A DNA stretch of 64,000 bases from Fusarium oxysporum f. sp. lycopersici 4287 (taxonomy: Eukaryota > Ascomycota > Sordariomycetes > Hypocreales > Nectriaceae), in NCBI RefSeq assembly GCF_000149955.1, contig NC_030996.1, positions 1,567,467 through 1,631,466 of the forward strand, read 5' to 3'. Shown here one piece after another: positions 22,165 through 33,556 of this stretch. The position numbers and the translations under genes are program-made. The notes below the pieces were generated by a model that did no database searches, was not told the origin of the DNA, and was given only the letters and a program-made list of their open reading frames with translations. The stretch's first letter is position 1. Each line of letters starts with the position of its first letter.

Positions 22165-23500
22165 ATGCTTTCAAGTCGCGTGACACTGGCAGTTCGATCT
22201 GCGGCCTTTGGCCAGTCTCGAAGGGGTCTCGCTACCGCTGCGGCCGTGACATCTGCGAGCCGAAGTCACAAGGTCGTCGTTGTTGGAGGAGGCTCTGCTG
22301 GTCTCGCGATCAGCCATCAACTTCTCCGGAGCGGCCGATTCGCCAGTGAGGATATCGCTGTCGTCGATCCCGCTCAGTGGCACCACTATCAGCCTGGATG
22401 GACACTCGTCGGTGCCGGGCTTAAGACGAAGGAGGAGTTGAAGATGTCTATGCCTGAGCTCATCGACCCCAAGCTCAAGTTCTACAACGTTAGCGTTGAT
22501 GCCCTCACTCCTGAGGACAACAGCATCACCCTTGGAACTGGTGACAAGGTCAACTATGAGCACCTCGTTGTTGCGCCCGGTATCAAAATCAACTATGACA
22601 GCATCAAGGGCCTTCCCGAAGCTCTCGCTGAGCGCAACGGTCCTGTCTCTTCCATCTACGGCTACGACTACTGCGATAAGGTCTTCCCCAACATCCAGCG
22701 CCTCCAAAAGGGTAACGCCATCTTCACCCAACCCGCCGGCGTCATCAAGTGCGCCGGTGCTCCCCAGAAGTCCATGTGGCTTGCCCTTGACCACTGGAAG
22801 CAGACTGGTCTCTATGACCTCAAGAACCCCTCCGCCTCTCCTATCAAGATCACCTTCGCCACCGGCCTTCCCGTCATGTTTGGTGTCCCCAAGTACAGCG
22901 CCGAGCTCGAGAAGATGCGACAAGAGCGTGGTGTTGAGGGTCTTTTCCAGCATGATCTTGTTGCTATTGAGGGCAACAACGCTGTCTTTGCCCATGGCCA
23001 GGACAAGGTTACCAAGCCGTTTGACTTCCTGCACGTCGTTCCCAAGATGGGACCTCATGCTTTCGTCAAGAAGAGCGCTCTCGCCAACGAGGCTGGCTAC
23101 GTTGACGTCAACGACAACACGCTTCGCCACAACAAGTTCGCCAACGTCTGGTCTGCTGGTGATGCTTCAAGCCTTCCTACCTCCAAGACCGCCGCAGCCG
23201 TCACCTCCGAGGCGCCCGTTCTTGTCAGCAACCTGCTGCGCGCCATCGATGGCCAAGAGCCCGAGCCAGCCTATGATGGGCTACACCTCATGCCCTCTCC
23301 TCACAGAATACGGCAAGGTGATGCTTGCTGAGTTTAAGTACGGTGGCGTTCCCAAGGAGACTTTCGGAGAGATTCTCGGCATTGACCAAGCCGTTCCCCG
23401 CCGCTCATTCTACCACCTGAAGAAGGACTTCTTCCCCTGGGTTTACAAGAACTACATGGTCAAGGGAACATGGGGAGGACCTAAGGGCTGGATTAAATAG
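22165..23500 (+). CDS. Mitochondrial sulfide:quinone oxidoreductase, frameshifted near the C-terminus
   Basis: The first 372 codons read as a complete sulfide:quinone oxidoreductase. They include an Arg/Ser/Ala-rich N-terminal mitochondrial presequence, the FAD motif VVVVGGGSAGLAIS near residue 40, the first catalytic Cys in VIKCAGAPQK (Cys196) and WSAGDASSLPTSK. At 23278-23281 (GATGGGCTAC) the frame runs off into a short tail ending at 23331. The +1 frame continues with the expected family C-terminus to a TAG at 23498-23500, including YTSCPLLTEYGKV with the second catalytic Cys. One surplus base in the GGG run explains it, and no intron fits. The enzyme oxidises H2S to persulfide and passes electrons to ubiquinone at the inner mitochondrial membrane. 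As read, the product would lack the second redox Cys and membrane-anchoring C-terminus. It has strong C-ending codon use, suggesting high expression and a conserved gene, which favours a sequencing error. Confidence 0.85.
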
Positions 23501-23865
23501 ATAAAGGTTTTGGACTTGCCGCGGATGTTAGACTTGTACCATTGGGGAGATTGTATACCCACGGAGAGACTGGAATAAAAGTTGCAAAGTAATGACCCCA
23601 AGGACGCATGGCTTTGCCGCCGTGATGCCGGTTTATCTGCTTTTTGGCTAATCAACAGAGGCGGTGGCTGATAGCTCTCGGTCAAATCGGAGAGAAGCTC
23701 AACTTTCGAGATAAGGCGACATTCTCATTTGGGAACACTCATCCGTATTCCCAACGGTGCGCACTCGATATAAACTCCCTCCTCTCCCGCATAAACAAAC
23801 ATTTAGACTGCCGTAGTACACAGTATTCTCCTGGCTCCCAGTCGCCCAGCTTCCCCAAACCGCGG

Positions 23866-24231
23866 ATGCCTTACAACCACTCACTACACGATGCCGCAAG
23901 TCTCAAATCCTCCCCATGGACCGGAAGGTCAGGTTTCTACCTCGACGGCAAAGCGGTCAAAATCCTCCACGAAATCGAATGCTTGAACCACAATATCTGC
24001 CTCACCAGACGTCAACAAGACGTCAACACACGCGTCTCGGAAAAAATACACTTCTACAGGATGAAAGCCAAACTCGGCTGGTTCGGGCAGCTACGTCGCC
24101 GATTAAATGAGCAGCTAGACTACCAGAAGCTACGTGAGCGCCAGATTGACCAGATACGCACCAAACTCCTAATAATTCAGATTCTATTGGATAGGGAGGT
24201 GATAGCAAGAAGAGAGGCGAGGCTGGCGTAG
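23866..24231 (+). CDS. Small charged hypothetical protein, possibly truncated by an in-frame TAG
   Basis: From the ATG at 23866 the frame codes 121 residues with a basic, Gln/Arg/Leu-rich helical second half (RRRLNEQLDYQKLRERQIDQ). After the TAG at 24229-24231 the same frame stays open for another 57 codons to a TGA at 24403-24405, with the same character (Lys/Glu/Trp/Arg-rich, ending KWQEFY). The natural length is therefore probably about 179 residues, with the TAG being a recent nonsense change or an error. I do not recognise the family; coiled-coil structure is likely. There is no signal peptide or membrane segment. Confidence 0.45.
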   Translation: MPYNHSLHDAASLKSSPWTGRSGFYLDGKAVKILHEIECLNHNICLTRRQQDVNTRVSEKIHFYRMKAKLGWFGQLRRRLNEQLDYQKLRERQIDQIRTKLLIIQILLDREVIARREARLA

Positions 24232-24405
24232 CTTCAGACAGATTTTGAAGCGAGGATTCAGTGGAAGAGCAAGAAGGATGAGCAGGATTACCGGGATTGG
24301 CTTGGCGATGTGAAGAGACGGAGAGATGTGACGAATAGTTGGAAGATGGAGCAGAAAAAGAGGGACAAGGAAAGGTGGGAGGGGAAGTGGCAGGAGTTTT
24401 ATTGA

Positions 24406-25513
24406 GCAAGGGAGTGAAGACAAAGGTTTCGAGGGGACATCCCGAGTTATGGGGCTCTTTGCTTCTATAACGGAATCTTCATGGTTGCAGCTTTGATGGT
24501 TTGCATGCTTTGGACGAATTGTTGCTTTTGGAGATTGTTTGATGTTTGTCGACAGACACGGGAAGCATGACATCCCGACGAGATTTTGGAGAATTGATAT
24601 GGCACGTCTGGGAAACAACTAATTGCTTGGATTTAATATTTTTCCATTCTTGAATTCTTCTTGTTTTTATATTTTATTTCTTTAGTTTTCTTCGCCTCAT
24701 TTTGCATGGCCATCTTTGGCACTTGATTCTATCAACAGTGGCATATATGGTTTGGGGGAACACATTCATTAGCGATATTCATTACGGCATCAAAGGACGA
24801 TGAGAAATCCCGTTATCCCTTATACTATCATGCGAGTAGGATATATCGCGGATACTACTTCTACGATAATGGCTCAAGCCTGGGGTTTGTTTGAATTGGC
24901 TTCATAATGTTTAATATCTTATATCAGTATTAGATCGCACAAATCACGAACCCTTTTATCACTTGAGTTCCTCACAACGAGTCGCCACTCTAGGTGCTGA
25001 AGCTCAGCACGACACGAACAGAAATCTCTCTGATACCGAAAAGACGCCTGTTCGTCGCCACTTGATTCCCTTGCACATATGGCATCACGTTGGCATACTA
25101 ACACGTGGCGAGTTCTCCCTCTTCAACCCTCCACTTGGCCAATGATACAAAGAGGAGGCCAGAGGTAAATGGAGTGTTTCATACTTTGTTGGATAAACCT
25201 TATAAGACCTGAGCGAAATACATCAAACACTGTGGCCAAGAATAAGTCTGCTAGAGGAGGAATCGTAATCTTTAAGGTTAGACTTTAGGCAGGTCACACA
25301 GGCAATAGGAACACGGTAACAGCCAAATATGATAGGCTTTCACACTCTGCGCAGTGAGGGGCACGCGTAGCTCAAACGGAATAACAAACTTTGGGTAGGG
25401 CTTGTAGAAACACAAACTCGTTCGACTTCTTTAAGAACCTGAAAAGCCCAAAAAGCTCATTGCTTTCCTTCACTACTAAATATTTCCTGAGGTGTCAGAA
25501 TCATTTACTCAAC
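24406..25513. other. Intergenic, nothing identified
   Basis: About 1.1 kb, AT-rich at 24620-24700. No convincing ORF or repeat is seen. Confidence 0.4.
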
Positions 25514-26526
25514 ATGGATTTTATCGACTACTATAAAATCTTGCAGTTGACTACAACAGCAAATACAGATGAGATCAAGACGGCTTATCGACAACTGGCC
25601 AAGACGACACACCCAGATAAGAATCGCGAGGATAAACAAGCCACTTCCAATTTTCAAAAGGTTAGTGACTTTTCAATTACCCAGTGTGTATACTAACTAG
25701 CTGGAAGCTCAACGACGCATACTCTACACTATCAGACACGGAAAAGCGTCGAGTTTACGATTTGGAGTACGAACGGCAAAGAAGATTAAATCAGCCTCGT
25801 TTTTATACTATAGGGAGAACAAGCGAATCCACGAATAAGAATGCTGCACCCTTCCCCTGGTTCAGTGCAACGTTCTACGCGGAACCTCCCCCATTCAACC
25901 CCGAACCAATGCGATTATTCGTTAAAATACGGGAATCGGAGGATTTCATTCGGCAGTTCAAGTCTTGCGTATCAAGCACCGGCAAAGAAGTGAGACGCCA
26001 AAAGCGAACGATACAAAAGAAAGAAGAAGCTGTACGAGCTCTTAAAGAAGATATCTTGAAACACGGGACCGAAAAAACGAGGGAATATGCTTACGGGGAT
26101 GGGCCGTCAAATTTAAACCGTATTAGAGAAAGCTCTCAGATTCAAGCGAAAACGAGACGTAAGGCTGAAATTGAAGCTGAGCTAAAGGAGGAAGAAGAAA
26201 AGCTGGTAAGCCTCGAAAGGCAGCTTCTGGATTTTAGCCGTCGACTCTCATATTGGGAAAAGGAGAGGGATGCTTTGGGTCCCAAATTTGAGATTGCATG
26301 CGAATCTGATCCACTGAGTTCCGAAAGGTGGCCGTTCAATACCGTGCGGCGTAGAACGAAAAAGAAGAAACAAGCTTCTCCGGATGTACAGCCTGGTACG
26401 AGAGAGGAGTTCGAAGAAGCGGAGAGGCGTCGTCGAGAAAGAAAAGGGGAGAATAGCCAAGCAACACATACAAGCTTCCAGGGAGAGAGTGCAGCACAAA
26501 ATAGCAACACGGCGTCGGGAAATTAG
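25514..26526 (+). CDS. J-domain (DnaJ/Hsp40) protein with charged C-terminus
   Basis: Two exons, 25514-25660 and 25708-26526, with a 47-bp intron (GTTAGT donor, CTAAC branch, GAAG acceptor). The product has 321 residues. The J domain occupies residues 4-68: DYYKILQL, then the invariant HPD in KTTHPDKN, then across the intron FQK-LNDAYSTLSDTEKRRVYD. It is followed by a linker containing PRFYTIGR. The rest is a long Glu/Lys/Arg-rich helical region (about 130-220, coiled coil) and a basic tail (TRRRTKKKKQ style). There are no Gly/Phe-rich or zinc regions, so it is a class III (C) J protein that would recruit Hsp70. The basic tail may direct it to the nucleus. There is no genomic context clue. 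Confidence 0.88.
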
Positions 26527-26890
26527 AAGTGCCCAGGGGCTCTGGAGAAACGTGCTCTGATGCGGGATGTGGGATCGAGCTCAAGGTTCTGGAACTCCAG
26601 ATGCATTCGAAGCTGCTAAGCGGAAAAGATGGTGTGATAGATCAATACTAGTGGCTCTGATGTTTACGGACGCATCGTACCACCTGGGTAATAGCTAGAG
26701 CCAAATTTGTATATCAGGAACCTCAGGATTGTATTTAACTCCAGATTATATGCAGAGAGTCTCGATCAATAAAATATGTACATAAAACACCCTGTTTCCC
26801 TTCAATGCCTATGCAAGAGAAACTTTGGCCCCGGCAAGCTCTTAGGCCCAAGGAAGGGAGAGTTGTCAAGGAACGCCTATCTCATAGTAA

Positions 26891-29870
26891 CTACAAGAGA
26901 ACACCCACGGCAATGAAGACCATTGTGAGGGACCCCAGAATACCACGTTCGTAGCGCCCAGCTTCCGCAACTACAACTTCCGGCACTGTGGAGCCATTAC
27001 CGCGGGCTCCAGAAGACTGTGAAGGCACCGCATGGGGCTGTGCGTGCCCAGCGCCAGGATATGTATTCTTCCCTTCACTCGGTTGATGCTGGTTCGGGGT
27101 GGCACTCTCGATATGACCAGATCCAGCACCAGCAGTAGGCTTAATGTCTCTGAGGGCCGTAGTGACTGTTCTAACAGGCCCTGATACCGCATGATATGCA
27201 GCTCGGGTCGGGGCGAAAGCATTGAACAAGTCTTGTGATCCATGAGCATCATTTCTGGCTGGCTTTGTAACGGCAGCGCAAGGCACAGTGATTGTGACTT
27301 CGTTCTCGCCATTATGGCCGCAAGCGATGCAAGGAACAACGTAAGTGGTCATCTCGACAGTAGGGACGGGAGGATGAGCACAACGGCTGCAAGGCTCATA
27401 ACGCAAGGTAGCACAGTATTCGGTGACAGTCATGGTTGAAGGGTTGTTAGGGTCGACGATAGTGTAAGTGACTGTAGTAACCGTGGTTTCGACCAGGGTT
27501 TGTCCTGACTTTGGGATAGAGTCGATCACTGTTTCAACCGGCTGAAGGATAACAGACTCAGTCATAATATCAGTGCCAGTGGCAACTGGCCTGGAGGGGA
27601 TAGCAACTGTGGGAATGGCTGTGACTCCATCTTGCGTAGTGACTGTTACCTCAACCTCCGTGCTGGTCTCACCAGGTGAAGGAGGCACGTCATTCAGAGC
27701 GTACAAGGTCAAGAGGATATTAGCTGGTGCAGCACGCGTATCGAGCGCTTTACGTGGGCCAACCCAGCGACGCTCGGAAGAGGATACAACCAGACCACTA
27801 CAGAAATGGCTGCTATCACCTGGACAGGGGATATCACACCGGCCGTTCAACACCAGGCTAGTTGCATCAAGGGAGTCTGAAGCATAACAAGATCTGTAGA
27901 AATGGTTAGAGTCAGAAGAGGGATGGTTGTTTGATGTTGACTTACCGGTCATAGATTCCAACGTAGGCCCAGCCTCTGGCCAAGGCAACGCAGCTAGCCG
28001 TGGTCATGTTTGCACCGGAGCCTACAAGGTTGAAGCTCGGGTAACCGTCCGCTGATCCGAGACAACCCTTGTAGGTATACCCACGAATGGTATTGATGTT
28101 CGAAGGGCCATCAACAGGGGAGGATGTTGCTGGTGGAGCATCGGACGAGGAGATCGTAGGGGTCTCCTGCGACATGGACGCCACTGGTTCAACTGGTGCA
28201 GACGTTGTCTCTGGGACCACCTTTGAAGTCGAAGTCTCACCTTCCTCTGCAAAAGAGGTACTTGTAGAGGAGAGTGACGGGAGAACGGTGCTGACAAGCG
28301 ACGATGGGGTAGACTCGCTAGAGGCCTCAGGAATGACAGAGCTAGAAGCGGATGTGCTTGCCGCTGTGGACGCGATCAATTCTTCCGTTGCAGATACGGC
28401 GGACTCACTTGTCGTTGTGTCTGAAGCAAGAACAGGTCCCTGATCAACACTGGTTGATGCAACCTCACTGGTCGTGCTGGGACAGACTTGGTATCAGTAG
28501 GCGCCGGGGACTCAATTTGGATAGATGTTATCGTGTCTGCCATAGAGGTTGACACCTCATCAGTGGTGAGCGTTTCCAATTCGCTAGTGACAATAGTCGT
28601 AGATTGTTCCGTACTGGTCGTTTCCTCTGTGGGGGAAACCGACTCAGTTGTAACATCAGCGGTGGTGGTGGTTGTCTCATCGACTACCAAGGTCATCGTT
28701 TCAGTTGTTGAAACCAGCTCCATTGCTGTAATCTCATCAATAGTGGTTGTTGTAGTCTCGGCGGTTGCCACAGACTCCTGCGTGGTTGTTGATACTTCGC
28801 CAGTTGTAGTCGTGAAGCCATCTGATGTAGTCGTTGTTGGTTCAGCAGTGGTGGTGATCGTCGCTTCATCGGTCGTAGTAGTTGTCTCACCAGTAGTGGT
28901 TGTCTCATCAGCAGTCGTAGTGGGCTCACCACTCGTGGTAGTTGTAGCCCCGGTAGGTTCCACGAAAACAATAAATGTACCAGATGCAGTCCCTGAGGCA
29001 GGAATAGTAAAAGCGAAAGGCTGCTCTCCAGGGGGGAGTGTCGAGGTCTCAAAGGCATAGTTGATCTCAACTTTGTCTAAGCCATAATCGCAGTCAAGGC
29101 AAGCCTCTGCTCGGACAAGGAAACCGGAGTCATTGAATGCATCCCCAACGTCGCAGACGGATATCATCAAGACCATGGCACCACCAGATGGAGCCGGTAT
29201 CGTTCTCACGAGCGGAGGTGAGGATCACGTATACCCCGTGAGACTATCTGGTGGGAAGATGGCATCCGGTGCGAGCAAGAAAGGAGACAAGGCGTTGATT
29301 TGATTGGCATTCGTGTCAAAGGCGTACTGAACCGGGAGGCCATTGCTCGCATCAAGGATCGATATAGCATCCATATTGGCAAGGGCGCTATGTAGAGTGT
29401 TAGATGAACAAAGTCCAGTCACGGAGCAATGGGCTGTACCTTGGAGCTTCTTGTGTAGCAAACAAGAATTCGATACGGACTCCGTTATATCCAGGGTCAA
29501 ACCCCAGCTGAACTTGTAAAGTGTTGATGTTCTGGGTCCCTGGAGCACAAAGGTAATCGTATTGGCCACCGGCTCCAACACCATTATCGACGTTTCGATT
29601 TCCCATGAGGTAAGCTCCTGTCGCCGTTCCGCTGGTCAGTATGCCTCCACTCCCGAGACCGAACGGTCCATCGGTGAATGTTCCCATGCTTGATTCACCG
29701 AGCACAGTCACCACCATGATCGTGAGACCTGGTCCAGTGAAGATGGCCGAGGCTACTGTATCATAATCAGTTGTTTCGGTGATAGCGAAGCAATTTGCCA
29801 GCAAGGGGAGTGCCGTAAACACGGCCAGAGACTTGGGGTTGGTGAACCTCATGTTGTTAGTGAGTGACAT
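26891..29870 (-). CDS. WSC-domain, Ser/Thr-rich GPI-type cell-surface protein with two lesions
   Basis: Exons read 29870-29440, 29387-28480 (approximately) and on to 27946, then 27893-26891, with 52-bp introns at 29388-29439 and 27894-27945. In order: signal peptide (MRFTNPKSLAVFTALPLLANC); an N-terminal domain of about 240 residues with GxGGILTSGTATGAY, GYNGVRIEFLFA and CDVGDAFNDSGFLVRA, resembling choice-of-anchor-L domains; a roughly 250-residue Thr/Ser mucin-like stalk; a WSC domain (YKGCLGS, then ANMTTASCVALA and YVGIYDRSCYA); a second Thr-rich part; and a hydrophobic C-terminus fitting a GPI signal. Two lesions break it: an in-frame TGA at 29225-29227 and a 1-nt frame change near 28479-28481. 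It would be a cell-wall adhesin or sensor. It may be a pseudogene in this strain, or the Thr-rich repeat may be mis-assembled. Confidence 0.7.
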
Positions 29871-31575
29871 CTACTCAAGGCCTCAGTAGCCAGAGGTAGA
29901 GAAAACAATGGACGCAAAAGAGTGGATGAAGTGAATGAATGAATGTAGCATCATTTTTCACTTGGTCTTGGGTACTTAAATAACCGAAGATTGAAGAAAA
30001 GAAAAATCCTGTCTTGTTTGACTCGTTTCCTCATGTCGCGATAACAATTGTTATTGAAACCAAGTCTGGCTACTGATCTGACACGACCTGACTCATGGGA
30101 CACTAGCTATACCAGTTTAACCAAAAAAAAACTTTGCCTTGCGATAATTATTTTCTAAACTTTACCTTTGATTGGCATAGTAGCATTGCTGCCATCGCCC
30201 TGGCACGTAGAATGACATCCTGTAACAAGCATAATGGTAAAACAGTAAAGGGTTACACGCGACTTCTCATGATTCAAACACACGCAACTGGGCTCAACGG
30301 CTGGAAAGGCTTCTGAGACATCTACAATCCATGGAGGCTGTTCCAGTGTCTTTGATAGATGTAATGAGTGCCAGCAGAGACTAATTTGGGCGCGAACACA
30401 AGCTCAAGTTAGCATACCAGCCGAACAAGGCGAAACAAGGGAGGGTCAAATGAAAGATCATTAAAGCTGAGTAAAGGAATTGGCCTGAATTGCCATTGCG
30501 CTCATTTGCGCAGTAGCTCCGCGTTCTCAATAACGAGAAAAACCGAGCCCTTGGGATTACAGTACTGATTCTGGTTCTAGACCATGGCGATACGATGCTA
30601 GGCCTTGATCAAGTGTCACTAAACCGTATTGGTATCTCAGCAAGACAGATCAAGTATAGAGTTTGATCTCGTTACGTTGGATCGGGATCGCTGCAACCTC
30701 AAGTCGCAGCGCGGACGTACAATGCCAGCTTACTGGTACCCAGGGTCTTTTAAGCTTATGTTAATTTGACTTCGTGAAAAACTTGTCAATATCTCAATAA
30801 GATAGACCGAGGCAGACCATAAAAATAGCACCTTTTTTGCACCTTTTTTGACAACGCTTCACTCCTTTCAAACCAGACATGTAAGGCGGCCTTGGTTGTC
30901 CGTTGGTTCATGGTGGTCTACCCTAGAGACGAATTAAAGTCTAGAGATGTAGATCTCGCATACGCGCTGTCCGAAATGGCTGTGACTATCCTATTTCGAA
31001 AATGGCTACTGCTAACTTGCCGTAAATAATAACCCATTCAGCTATTGGCTTGGCTGGCTGCAACGGTGCATCGGGACTGGTGTCCACAACCCGACGTGGA
31101 TGCAGATTGTGTCGTCTGTAATCCTGATGATACCAACTCTCGCTCGGTGGGCCCTGTCGGCCGAGCTTTTCCTGGCAGCTCAAACAAGATGCTGGATAAC
31201 ACTCAGCCAACCATAATGGATGAGCTTGATGCGTAAGTTGAACATGCTCTATCTATTCATCGGACCACCCACTTGCGCAACCCGATCTTCGGCCGAGACG
31301 TAGATCCTCCCCAGAATTGACGTAAGCAAGTCTGGGGTAGCGGGGTAGATAAGTTCGGAGACCTCGGGGGACAACACACAAGATGCTGACACTTGAACTT
31401 GGGCTGATAGGGTATACCCACGTCATTGGACATAGCTACCACTCTTCAAGCCTCGGGAGTACAAATCGGCAAGTCTCATGACCGGCGGACGTGCGCTATA
31501 AAACCTCGACAAGTCCAGGCTCAAGAAACAACCTCGTTCTCATCTGCTGCCTCTCGACAATAGCAACACTTCGAA
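29871..31575. other. Long intergenic region, nothing identified
   Basis: 1.7 kb between the divergent WSC-type gene and the P450. No ORF over about 75 codons with plausible content, and no repeat. A C/T-rich stretch precedes the P450 ATG. Confidence 0.4.
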
Positions 31576-33274
31576 ATGACCTCTCCGATTGCGATATTCG
31601 CTATACCGGCGGTGGTTCTAGCACTTCTCTTGCGGTTCATCGTCCAATCCTTTCGCTCTCCCCTGCGAACCGTCCCGGGACCTACCCTCGCCCGATTGAC
31701 AGATGGCTGGTACTTCTGGAAAGTCTGGAAAGGCTCATTCCAAGATGTAAACCTGGATCTACATAAGAAATACGGTATATCCACCTGCCAATGCCTTATA
31801 TACAACATTCACTGAATGCTCTGTCGCAGGAACGATTGTACGATATGGGCCCAACAGATATAGCTTCAACGACCCCGAAGCAGCCAAGACAATCTACGGT
31901 CTGGGCACTCACTTCCCAAAGTCATCGTGGTACTCAGCCTGGGCAAGTCCCGGCACATGGGCCATCTTCAGCGATCAATCAGTCAAACGTCACAACCAGA
32001 ACCGAAAGTTATATCAAGCGACATACGCAATGTCGTCACTTGTTCACTACGAGCCCTTCGTCGATGACTGCGCCGACACCTTTGCCCAACGTCTCTCCGA
32101 GATGTCCAACACCTCGACTCATCTACCTGTCGACATGCGACACTGGTTCCAGTGCTATGCGTTCGATGTCATCGGTTTGATCACATATGCAAAGCGCTTC
32201 GGATTCCTAGACAGTGGAGATGATGTTGGTAACGTCATCGGTGCTTTGGAGGACCACTTAGGTTATGCGACCCTGGTTGGGATTTTCCCAAGTCTGCATA
32301 AGTACCTCTTCAAGATCAGGAACTGGCTAGCCGGAGGGAAGGGAACAGGACGAGCATACATCTTGAACTTCACAAACGAGAGGATCCGTCAAGCCCAGGT
32401 AGCTCCCAAGCCCGTCGCCGCAGAGAGTGAGGTCACTATGGAAGACTTTCTCACCAAGTTTCTGGCTAAGCATGCTGCCTCGCCCGATGTCTTCACTCAA
32501 TATCATGTTCTCATGGGATGTACATCGAACATGGTTGCGGGCTCTGATACAACGGCCATCAGTCTTTCGGCTGTTCTGTACTATTTACTAAAGAACCCGG
32601 ATTGTTTACAGAAGCTGAGGGCCGAGATCGATGACTTGACAGCACGAGGAGAATTGTCAAAATCTCCCACCTTTAAGGAAAGCCAGCAGATGGTCTATTT
32701 CCAGGCTGTCATCAAGGAGGCGCTCCGAATGCATCCTGCCACTGGTCTCCCACTCGAGAGAGTTGTTCCCGAGGGCGGCGCGACAATATGCGGACGATTC
32801 TTCCCAGAAGGAGTAAGTTCATTATGATGAAGCTCAGAAAGTTTGAGCTCGCTGCTGACAAATGACCCAGACTATAGTCGGTATCAACACATGGGTAGCT
32901 CACCGCGATACTCGAGTGTTTGGTCAAGATGCCAATTCCTTCAACCCAGACAGATGGCTCACGGCCGAAAGCGAGAGACTCTCCATGATGAACCGTTACT
33001 ATATGCCTGTAAGACTCCCTCGGCTGAAGCGTTTGATCATATCACTGACGAAAGACCATTTTAGTTCGGACTCGGCTCACGAAACTGTATTGGCCGACAC
33101 GTCTCAATGCTTGAGATGTCAAAGCTGATCCCACGAATTATCCGCGATTTTGACTTCAGCCTTGATTCGTCGTTGCAGCATCAGAATTGGCATACCCAGA
33201 GCTACTGGTTCGTCAAGCCGTTGGACTTTAAAGTGCGTATTCAACCACGTGTTCTGGAGAAACAGAGGGTATGA
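31576..33274 (+). CDS. Cytochrome P450 monooxygenase (pisatin-demethylase-like class)
   Basis: Four exons: 31576-31774, 31830-32812, 32871-33008 and 33065-33274, with introns of 55, 58 and 56 bp. The product has 509 residues. It starts with a single N-terminal membrane anchor (IAIFAIPAVVLALLLRFIV) followed by the Pro-rich hinge (RTVPGPTLARLT). The I-helix motif is AGSDTTAIS, the ExxR is in VIKEALRMHP, the PERF-like segment is FNPDRW, and the heme-binding FGLGSRNCIGRH has the Cys ligand at about residue 448. All catalytic motifs are intact. It is an ER-bound monooxygenase needing a P450 reductase; the substrate is unknown. The overall pattern resembles fungal pisatin-demethylase-type P450s, a class that both detoxifies plant phytoalexins and serves in metabolite clusters. 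It converges with the SDR gene, whose stop is 282 bp away. Confidence 0.92.
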
Positions 33275-33556
33275 GGGAGCCAACCCTTACCTAAGTTTTT
33301 TGGGCTTTACCTTAGTTTGGGTGATCTTACCTAAGCTTAGTTGGCTTTAGTTGTTTGTTTGATAACATACACCTGCATTGACAAGATCAATATCCCTTTG
33401 TTCAGTTCTGACTTAGAAAAGCTGATACCTTTTAAGATTAGCTCACTGTATTTACATCGAGTTTGTCACTAAAAGAGAGGTACATCTTGCAAGTAATATG
33501 TAACGCCTTGATATTCTATAGAATTTGCTAGCTCGTGACCATTGAGGGAACTATCT
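33275..33556. other. Convergent 3' region with ACCTAAG-type short repeats
   Basis: At about 33288-33350 the heptamer-like units ACCTAAG, ACCTTAG and ACCTAAGCTTAG recur. The region lies between the two stops and may include the 3' ends of both transcripts. Confidence 0.35.

Noticed and set aside
22171..23130. 319-codon minus-strand ORF opposite the sulfide:quinone oxidoreductase
   Set aside because: An antisense shadow created by strong C-ending codon use of the real gene.
29196..29231. 30-nt GT-AG segment that would remove the TGA of the adhesin gene
   Set aside because: Below the minimum intron size seen anywhere else in the window (44 bp) and without a branch site.
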